DNA of 10,762 bases from positions 1 through 10,762 of the forward strand of contig JAJXXT010000128.1 in the NCBI GenBank assembly GCA_021780935.1. Reading direction: 5' to 3'. Source of the stretch: Pseudomonadota bacterium. Its GTDB lineage: Bacteria > Pseudomonadota > Alphaproteobacteria > Acetobacterales > Acetobacteraceae. Positions 6,291-10,762 of this stretch are shown one piece after another. Each line of letters starts with the position of its first letter. Position 1 is the stretch's first letter. Below the pieces are notes generated by a model. That model was not told the DNA's origin. It saw only the letters and a program-made list of their open reading frames with translations, and did not search any database. Made by a program: the position numbers and the translations under genes.

Positions 6291-6893
6291 ATGGTCGGTC
6301 TGGTTCTGAGCACCGAGCAGGTGCGCGCCGCGCCCCCGGAGGTGCGGGAGTGGATCAAGGGTCTGATCGATGCCGAACTGGCCGGTGCGTTCGCGCCGCA
6401 GCGGGAGGCGCCGGCGACGCTCGCCTCCCTCAGCGTGCCCGAAGCGGCAGCGATCGCCGGGCGCATCCAGGGCGATTTCCTCACCCTGCAACTGTTCTTC
6501 GAGCTCGGCCGCGAGGCACCGCCGGGCGCGCCGCAGCCGCCGCACCTGCACCGCGCCGCCATCGCCGACATCGTCCGCCACGTGCGCCTGCCGAGCCCGG
6601 ACCGGTTCGGCGCCGCCATCGAGGCGATCCAGGAGGCTTTCCGACAGGTCAGGGGCGATCCGCAGGCAGCCCTGTTCGGCTTCGACCAGCGCGGCGGCAT
6701 CTACGTGCATGAGAACACGCAGAGGGCGATCCACGCGGTCTGGGAACGTTTCGTCGGCGCCCAGCCGGTGAGTGCGGAGGCCGCGCCGCCTCCACCCATG
6801 CCCATGCCACCCATGCCCATGCCGCCCATGTCCATGCCGCCCTTGGCCCAGGAAGGCGGGCTGGCCCCGTTTCCGGGCGAGGCGGACCACTGA
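6291..6893 (+). CDS. Hypothetical protein with Pro/Met-repeat tail
   Basis: A 200-residue protein that I do not recognise. GAGGAG at 6278-6283, 7 nt before the ATG, supports the start. No signal peptide or membrane segment is evident. The N-terminal 155 residues look helical: STEQVRAAPPEVREWIKGLID (7-27), a helix around 50-75 ending LQLFFELGRE, and EAIQEAFRQV (111-120). A conserved-looking stretch reads FGFDQRGGIYVHENTQRAI (129-147). The C-terminal part is low-complexity: PPMPM, PPMPM, PPMSM, PPL (about 168-185), then an acidic end. The Met-rich tail could be a flexible linker or a soft-metal ligand; this is speculation. An FNR/FixK-type box lies just upstream, suggesting a role under low oxygen. 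Codon use matches its neighbours. Confidence 0.8.
   Translation: MVGLVLSTEQVRAAPPEVREWIKGLIDAELAGAFAPQREAPATLASLSVPEAAAIAGRIQGDFLTLQLFFELGREAPPGAPQPPHLHRAAIADIVRHVRLPSPDRFGAAIEAIQEAFRQVRGDPQAALFGFDQRGGIYVHENTQRAIHAVWERFVGAQPVSAEAAPPPPMPMPPMPMPPMSMPPLAQEGGLAPFPGEADH
6792..6851 (+). repeat. 15-bp tandem repeat encoding PPMPM units
   Basis: Two identical 15-bp units (6792-6806 and 6807-6821, CCACCCATGCCCATG) are followed by a two-mismatch copy (6822-6836) and a decayed fourth unit (6837-6851). They are in frame and encode PPMPM, PPMPM, PPMSM and PPLAQ. Copy number could vary between strains by slippage without breaking the frame. Confidence 0.9.
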
Positions 6894-7014
6894 ACCAGGC
6901 GACTCGGGGCGCAGCATGGGGTCCGCCGCCTTGACTTGACCTCGAGCGCTCCGCAGAGTTCTGGCCGGGCCAACGCCGACATGCGAAGCGGTCGGCGCCG
7001 GGGAGGGTCAGGCC
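6894..7014. promoter_or_regulatory. Intergenic region before the monooxygenase
   Basis: These 121 bp hold TTGACTTGACC (6931-6941), which gives two overlapping -35-like hexamers, but no convincing -10 follows. The 11-mer CTTGACCTCGA (6935-6945) is identical to the left part of the FNR/FixK box at 6223-6233, but here the right half-site is missing. GGGAGG at 7001-7006 is the ribosome-binding site of the next gene. No clear terminator hairpin is seen for the preceding gene. Confidence 0.35.
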
Positions 7015-8301
7015 ATGAAACTCATGTGGTTCCACCTGATGCCGTACACCGAGCTGCCGGACGATTTCCGGGAGCGGCATCCTTCGGTCTGGGTGGATAT
7101 CCACTCCTCGCTGTTCGATCCCAAGCGCGCCCATGTCATGTACAACGAGTTCATGGACGAGCTCGAATACGCCGCGACCTGCGGCTTCGATGCGATCTGC
7201 GTCAACGAGCATCACTCCAACGGCTACGGTCTGATGCCCTCGCCCAACCTGATCGCCACCGCGCTCGCCCGCCGCACCACCGACACCGCGCTGTGCGTCC
7301 TCGGCAATTCCCTCGCTCTCTACAACCCGCCGACCCGGGTGGCCGAGGAGTTCGCCATGATCGACTGCATCTCCGGCGGGCGGCTGATCGCCGGCTTTCC
7401 GGTCGGCACGCCGATGGACACGTGCTACGCCTACGGCCAGAACCCGAGCATGCTGCGCGAGCGCTATCTGGAGGCGCATGATCTGGTCGTCCGCGCCTGG
7501 ACCGAGCGTGAAACCTTCGCCTTCAACGGCCGCTTCAACCAGCAGCGCTACGTCAATATCTGGCCGCGCCCGGTGCAGACACCGCATCCGCCGATCTGGA
7601 TTCCCGGCGGCGGCTCGGTCGAAACATGGCAGTGGTGCGCGGAGATGGACTATGTCTACTGCTATCTGTCGTACTATGGCTACAAGGCCGGGCGTGCGAC
7701 GATGCAGGGGTTCTGGGACGAGATGGCGCGTCTTGGAAAGGACCGCAATCCGTACCGCGCCGGCTTCCTGCAATTCATCGGCGTGGCCGAGACCCGCGCG
7801 AAGGCGATGGAGCTCTACCGCGGGCCGGCAGAGTATTTCTATGGCCGCTGCCTCCATGTCGATCCGCGCTTCGCCACCCCGCCTGGCTACGTCACTGAGG
7901 CGACGCAGCGCGCCGGCCTCGAAAGCCAGGTGCAGAAGGCGGCCAATGCCAACCCGGTGCTCGGCTCGACCACGGGAACCCGGATGCAGGCCGTGGCCCG
8001 TGAGATGGAGGACATCGTCGATCGTGGCTACGTCATCGTCGGCTCGCCGGACGAGGTGGTGGCGCAGCTCAGCGAGGTCGCCACGGAGCTGAATGTCGGG
8101 CATCTCATGCTGCTGCTGCAGTTCGGCAACATGGGCAAGGAATTGGCGCAGTACAACACGCGCCTGTTTGCGGAGACGGTGATGCCGCGGATGAAGGGCC
8201 TGTTCTCCGAGTGGGAGGATCGCTGGTGGCCGCAGCCGATGGCGCGCGAGACGCGGGTTACCCCGGCGGCCTTCCACCCCGGCGCGCTCGCCGCCGAATA
8301 G
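7015..8301 (+). CDS. LLM-class (bacterial luciferase-like) flavin-dependent oxidoreductase
   Basis: A 428-residue soluble TIM-barrel enzyme of the luciferase-like monooxygenase family; members use reduced FMN or F420 to oxidise small organic substrates. The alphaproteobacterial subtype starts MWFHLMPY and carries DICVNEHH-like sequence (here AICVNEHH, 60-67), LMPSPN (73-78), GNSLALYNPPTRVAEEFA (97-114), SGGRLIAGFPVGT (120-132), IWPRPVQTPHPPIWIPGGGS (182-201), and the late VGSPDEVVAQL (342-352), typical of the family's closing helix. It is longer than the usual 330-380 residues through an insert region at about 265-335. GGGAGG 8 nt upstream supports the start. It heads a three-gene run with two hydrolases, which suggests an oxidation that yields an ester, lactone or similar product. 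Substrate and cofactor are unknown. Confidence 0.92.
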   Translation: MKLMWFHLMPYTELPDDFRERHPSVWVDIHSSLFDPKRAHVMYNEFMDELEYAATCGFDAICVNEHHSNGYGLMPSPNLIATALARRTTDTALCVLGNSLALYNPPTRVAEEFAMIDCISGGRLIAGFPVGTPMDTCYAYGQNPSMLRERYLEAHDLVVRAWTERETFAFNGRFNQQRYVNIWPRPVQTPHPPIWIPGGGSVETWQWCAEMDYVYCYLSYYGYKAGRATMQGFWDEMARLGKDRNPYRAGFLQFIGVAETRAKAMELYRGPAEYFYGRCLHVDPRFATPPGYVTEATQRAGLESQVQKAANANPVLGSTTGTRMQAVAREMEDIVDRGYVIVGSPDEVVAQLSEVATELNVGHLMLLLQFGNMGKELAQYNTRLFAETVMPRMKGLFSEWEDRWWPQPMARETRVTPAAFHPGALAAE

Positions 8302-8329
8302 CGCTGACGGCGACCGGGGAGATTCCTTC

Positions 8330-9109
8330 GTGACCCAACCGGAAACGCTGAGCGTGGAGCTCGCGGTCTCCTCATGCCGCGTCTGGCGCCGAGGCACAGG
8401 CCGCAAGCTCGGCTTCCTCGCCGGCTTCGGCGGCCTGCCGCGCTGGATGCCAGTGCTCGACCGTCTGGCCGCGCAACGCCAGCTCATCGTCCCATCCCTG
8501 CCCGGCTTTCCTGGCGCGGAGGGCTTCCGCAGCCTCGATACCCATCTCGATTGGCTGCTCGCCGTGCATGATCTGTTGCAACAGTCGGGGCTGGACGGGG
8601 CGGACCTGGTGGCCAGTTCGGTCGGCGCCGCCTTCGCTGCCGAGATGGCTGCGCTCTGGCCGAGTTTGGTGCGCCGTCTGGTGCTCATCGCCCCGTTTGG
8701 CCTGTTCGACGAGGCTGAGCCGCCGGCCGATCCCTGGGCTGTGCGCCCAGCCGACCAGGGCGCGCTGTTCTGTGCCGATCCGGCGCGCTGGGCTGAGCTG
8801 AAGGCGCTGCCCGAGGGTGCCAATTCGATCGAGTGGCCGATCATCCAGAACCGCGCCAACGAGGCCGCCGCGCGTGCCTTCTGGCCGCTCGGCAATACGC
8901 GCCTGGAGCGGCGCCTGGGGCGGATCACGGCGCCGACCCTGCTGCTGTGGGGGGCCGAGGACCGGGTGATGCCGCGACCCTATGCCCAGCGCTTCGCCGC
9001 CGCACTTGGCGGACCGAGCGAGATCCGCATCATCGACGGTGCGGGCCATCTTGCCGAGCTCGACCGCCCGGATGCCGTCGCCGAAGCGGCTCTCGCCTGG
9101 ACCGCCTGA
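8330..9109 (+). CDS. Alpha/beta-fold hydrolase
   Basis: A 259-residue alpha/beta hydrolase, probably a cytoplasmic esterase or C-C/lactone hydrolase. The oxyanion region reads LAGFGG (30-35) and the lid-side strand is PSLPGFPGAEG (55-65). The nucleophile elbow is ASSVG (95-99), with Ser97 where GxSxG normally has Gly first. The acid is Asp211 in GAEDRVMP (208-215) and the base His240 in GAGHLAELDRP (237-247). The triad is therefore complete. The start is GTG at 8330, with GGGGAG at 8316-8321. It lies 28 bp after the monooxygenase stop and 10 bp before the next hydrolase, so the three are most likely one transcript. It may cleave the monooxygenase product, which is inference from position only. 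Confidence 0.9.
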   Translation: MTQPETLSVELAVSSCRVWRRGTGRKLGFLAGFGGLPRWMPVLDRLAAQRQLIVPSLPGFPGAEGFRSLDTHLDWLLAVHDLLQQSGLDGADLVASSVGAAFAAEMAALWPSLVRRLVLIAPFGLFDEAEPPADPWAVRPADQGALFCADPARWAELKALPEGANSIEWPIIQNRANEAAARAFWPLGNTRLERRLGRITAPTLLLWGAEDRVMPRPYAQRFAAALGGPSEIRIIDGAGHLAELDRPDAVAEAALAWTA

Positions 9110-9114
9110 AAGGA
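9109..9114 (+). promoter_or_regulatory. Ribosome-binding site fixing the start at 9120
   Basis: AAAGGA overlaps the last base of the preceding TGA (9107-9109) and lies 5 nt before the ATG at 9120. The longer in-frame start at 8982 would overlap the conserved end of the preceding hydrolase and lacks family sequence. Confidence 0.75.
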
Positions 9115-9119
9115 CCCCT

Positions 9120-10076
9120 ATGCCGATCGACCCGCAAGCGCAGTTTGTCCTCGATCTGATCAAGAATTCGGGCCGGCCCCCCTACGAGGCGCTGACCCCG
9201 GAGGAAGCGCGCGCCGCCCAGCGCGCGGCCCGACCGGTCCTGCAGCCGGATGCGCCCGACGTTGGCGAGCTTCGCGATCTCGCCGCCGAGGGCCCAGGCG
9301 GGCCGATCAGGCTGCGGCTCTATCGCGGCGCCGGCGCGCCGGCCGGCGCGGTGCCCGGGCTGGTCTACTTTCATGGCGGCGGCTGGGTGATCGGCGACAT
9401 CGAGAGCCACGACGTGGTCTGCCGCCAGATCGCCAACGCAGCCGACGCCGTCGTGGTCTCGGTCGATTATCGGCTCGGGCCGGAACATAAATTCCCCGCC
9501 GCGGTCGAGGACGCCATCGTCGCGACCGACTGGGTGGCCGACGCGGCCGAACGGCTGGGCATCGATCCGGCGCGGCTGGCAGTGGGCGGCGATTCCGCCG
9601 GCGGCAACCTCGCCATCGTCACCGCCATCGCGGCGCGCGACCGCGCCGCATCAGCGCCCAACCGGCCGCCGATCGCATTGCAGGCGCTGGTCTATCCGGC
9701 GACCGAATTCGCCATGCGACACGACTCGCACCGGCGCTTTGGCGAGGGCTACTTCCTGACGCGGTCGCTGATGGACTATTTCCGCGACCACTATCTGCGC
9801 AGTCCCGCCGACATCGATGACTGGCGGGCTTCGCCGCTGCGGGTGGCCGACCTCGCCCGCCTGCCGCCCGCTCTGGTGCTGACCGCGGGGTTCGATCCGC
9901 TGTGCGACGAAGGCGAAGAATACGCCCGCAACCTCGCCGCCGCGGGCGTGCGCGTGACGATGCGGCGATTCCCGGGCCAGATCCACGGCTTCTTTTCCAT
10001 GGGGCGCATCATCAGTGCGGCCAATGAGGCGGTTGCCGAGGTCGCCGCCGCCCTCCGTGCGCTGCCGGTGGCGTAG
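9120..10076 (+). CDS. Alpha/beta hydrolase, HSL-family (family IV) esterase
   Basis: A 318-residue esterase of the hormone-sensitive-lipase group (Abhydrolase_3), normal length. It shows the hallmark HGGGW (85-89, oxyanion hole), the SVDYRLGPEHKFPAAVED stretch (114-131), the nucleophile motif GDSAGG (157-162, Ser159), the acid Asp259 in GFDPLCDEG (257-265), and His289 in FPGQIHGF (284-291). These enzymes hydrolyse short acyl esters and some lactones. There is no signal peptide, so it acts in the cytoplasm. It closes the monooxygenase and hydrolase cluster with a 10-bp gap from the previous gene. Two different ester-type hydrolases behind one flavin monooxygenase suggests a small catabolic unit. 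Confidence 0.94.
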   Translation: MPIDPQAQFVLDLIKNSGRPPYEALTPEEARAAQRAARPVLQPDAPDVGELRDLAAEGPGGPIRLRLYRGAGAPAGAVPGLVYFHGGGWVIGDIESHDVVCRQIANAADAVVVSVDYRLGPEHKFPAAVEDAIVATDWVADAAERLGIDPARLAVGGDSAGGNLAIVTAIAARDRAASAPNRPPIALQALVYPATEFAMRHDSHRRFGEGYFLTRSLMDYFRDHYLRSPADIDDWRASPLRVADLARLPPALVLTAGFDPLCDEGEEYARNLAAAGVRVTMRRFPGQIHGFFSMGRIISAANEAVAEVAAALRALPVA

Positions 10077-10106
10077 CGGGCATTCTCCTCCCACCCCGCC
10101 ATCGCA

Positions 10107-10137
10107 GGGCCGGAGGGCTCTTCGGCCCCGGAGAGCC
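10107..10137. terminator. Possible hairpin terminator after the esterase gene
   Basis: Two alternative inverted repeats overlap: GGGCCG (10107-10112) with CGGCCC (10123-10128), and GGCTCT (10116-10121) with AGAGCC (10132-10137). No T-run follows, so this is not a classic intrinsic terminator. It begins about 30 bp after the esterase stop, a normal place for a 3'-end-protecting or Rho-assisted structure. Confidence 0.3.
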
Positions 10138-10303
10138 GCGCCACGCCGTCCGCTCGGCCGGTCGTCCCGCGTGCCCCGGCGCAGGCGGGGGCAAAGCGGT
10201 CTCCGCGATCCGACCATCGCTTGGAGGCGAGCGCGGCTCGGCAATCCGGTCCGCACGACCCGTTCGATCGCGACGTGCCGTGGTCCTCACGCGCTGATCC
10301 TGG

Positions 10304-10371
10304 CTAGAGCGTGATGACCGCAGGTGGACTCGCCGCAGGTCTGAATCACCAGATAAAACCGTGAGATAGAG
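10304..10371. repeat. REP-like intergenic element (imperfect inverted repeat)
   Basis: The stretch begins CTAGAGCGTGATG and ends with a second TAGAG (10367-10371). Inside are GTGAT (10311-10315) and its complement ATCAC (10345-10349), around a central GGTGGACTCGCC that can itself fold, and GCAGGT occurs twice. This layout, 'tagagcgtgatg ... gaatcacc', resembles dispersed extragenic palindromes I know from alphaproteobacterial genomes. It sits between convergent genes, the usual place for such elements. Only one copy is visible in the window, so repetition cannot be shown here. Confidence 0.5.
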
Positions 10372-10431
10372 TGGGGTGGCTGAGCGAAGGCGATGTCATC
10401 GTACTAAATTCAACATGTCAGTGCCCCGCCG

Positions 10432-10762
10432 TTAGGGCTCGAGCGGCGGCTCCTGCCCGACCGCCTGTCGGTAGGCTGCCCGGACCGCCTCGGAGACGGG
10501 CTGCGTATCCTCCAGAATATTTCGCGGCGTGATGGCGATGAAGCCTATCTCCCAGTCCGCCCCGATGGGCAGACCCACCTTTGGCACGAACGCGTGTGGC
10601 GCCCCTGGTGCATTGTGGCAATGGCTGCCGAGGGTGACCGGGGTCAGGAGGGGCCGCCCATCCTCACCGATGGTGAACGCTTCCGCCTCGCCGATCACAT
10701 ACATGGGGAACTGGTCGGTTCGGCTTCTCTCGTGTCGATGCAGCTCCACCGTGCGCAGGAAA
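10432..10762 (-). CDS. Cupin-like protein (N-terminus outside window)
   Basis: A minus-strand gene enters from the right edge with an open frame at the last base; its TAA is at 10432-10434. About 109 codons are visible, and the true start is probably beyond the window. A GTG at 10749 falls in the middle of what looks like the first conserved strand (RTVELHRHERSRTDQFPMYV), so it is unlikely to be the start. The sequence fits a small cupin barrel: an HRH pair, GEAEAFTIGEDG, then SHCHNAPGAPHAF with a Pro-Gly-x-Pro-His turn typical of cupin motif 2. His residues in both segments could bind a metal. The C-terminal helix is EAVRAAYRQAVG. It could be an enzyme or a sensor; the sequence does not say which. 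Confidence 0.7.
   Translation of the reverse strand, partial: FLRTVELHRHERSRTDQFPMYVIGEAEAFTIGEDGRPLLTPVTLGSHCHNAPGAPHAFVPKVGLPIGADWEIGFIAITPRNILEDTQPVSEAVRAAYRQAVGQEPPLEP

Larger units (their letters stand above)
10077..10431. other. Convergent intergenic region, no gene seen
   Basis: These 355 bp lie between two convergent genes. The first 220 bp are very GC-rich and hold overlapping hairpins near 10107-10137. The second part carries a REP-like element (10304-10371) and then a less GC-rich stretch with a short hairpin CGATG-T-CATCG (10391-10401). Open frames here have no ribosome-binding site or family sequence, so I call no gene. Confidence 0.6.

Noticed and set aside
6152..6700. N-terminal extension of the SDR protein (open frame to about 6700)
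   Set aside because: The Rossmann fold starts immediately at 6151 with a good ribosome-binding site; the extension is antisense to the 6291 gene.
5510..6712. 400-codon plus-strand open frame
   Set aside because: It is antisense to the SDR gene, then runs in the wrong frame through the 6291 gene; Arg/His/Pro-rich noise.
6649..8928. 759-codon minus-strand open frame
   Set aside because: It runs antisense across three well-supported genes and their gaps. Composition is typical of a GC-rich shadow frame and no domain is recognisable.
8982..9119. Longer N-terminus for the esterase from the ATG at 8982
   Set aside because: It overlaps the conserved His region of the preceding hydrolase in another frame; AAAGGA just before 9120 and normal family length favour 9120.

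Overview
The window is GC-rich DNA with the compact gene spacing and codon bias of an alphaproteobacterium. The mix of genes (a CUT2 sugar ABC transporter, an NAD-type SDR, a luciferase-like monooxygenase and two esterase-type hydrolases) and a REP-like intergenic element would suit Acetobacteraceae or a relative. That taxonomic guess is inference from sequence feel, not from a marker gene. I saw no rRNA, tRNA, CRISPR array, transposase or phage gene.

Layout. At the left edge is the N-terminal part of an EI24/CysZ-like membrane protein on the minus strand (1-375). A divergent control region of about 280 bp follows, carrying a three-copy 14-bp tandem repeat and a 14-bp perfect palindrome. Next is a plus-strand operon (659-5420): substrate-binding protein, double ATPase (TTG start, with an extra domain of about 130 residues at its C-terminus), and permease of a ribose/xylose-type ABC importer. 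A solitary beta-order DNA methyltransferase follows with only a 4-nt gap. Its tail overlaps by 91 bp, tail to tail, with a minus-strand short-chain dehydrogenase (5330-6151).

A divergent intergenic region (6152-6290) holds a clear FNR/FixK-type box, 60 bp upstream of a gene of unknown function whose product ends in a Pro/Met pentapeptide repeat (6291-6893). Then comes a tight three-gene plus-strand cluster (7015-10076): a luciferase-family flavin monooxygenase, an alpha/beta hydrolase and an HSL-family esterase. An oxidation followed by ester or lactone hydrolysis is a reasonable guess for this trio. A 355-bp convergent intergenic region (10077-10431) carries weak hairpins and a REP-like element, and the window ends inside a minus-strand cupin-like gene.

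Most of the window is ordinary metabolism. The points most worth a second look are the extended ATPase, the methyltransferase tied to a transporter operon, the FNR/FixK box in front of the unknown Met/Pro-tailed protein, and the REP-like element.
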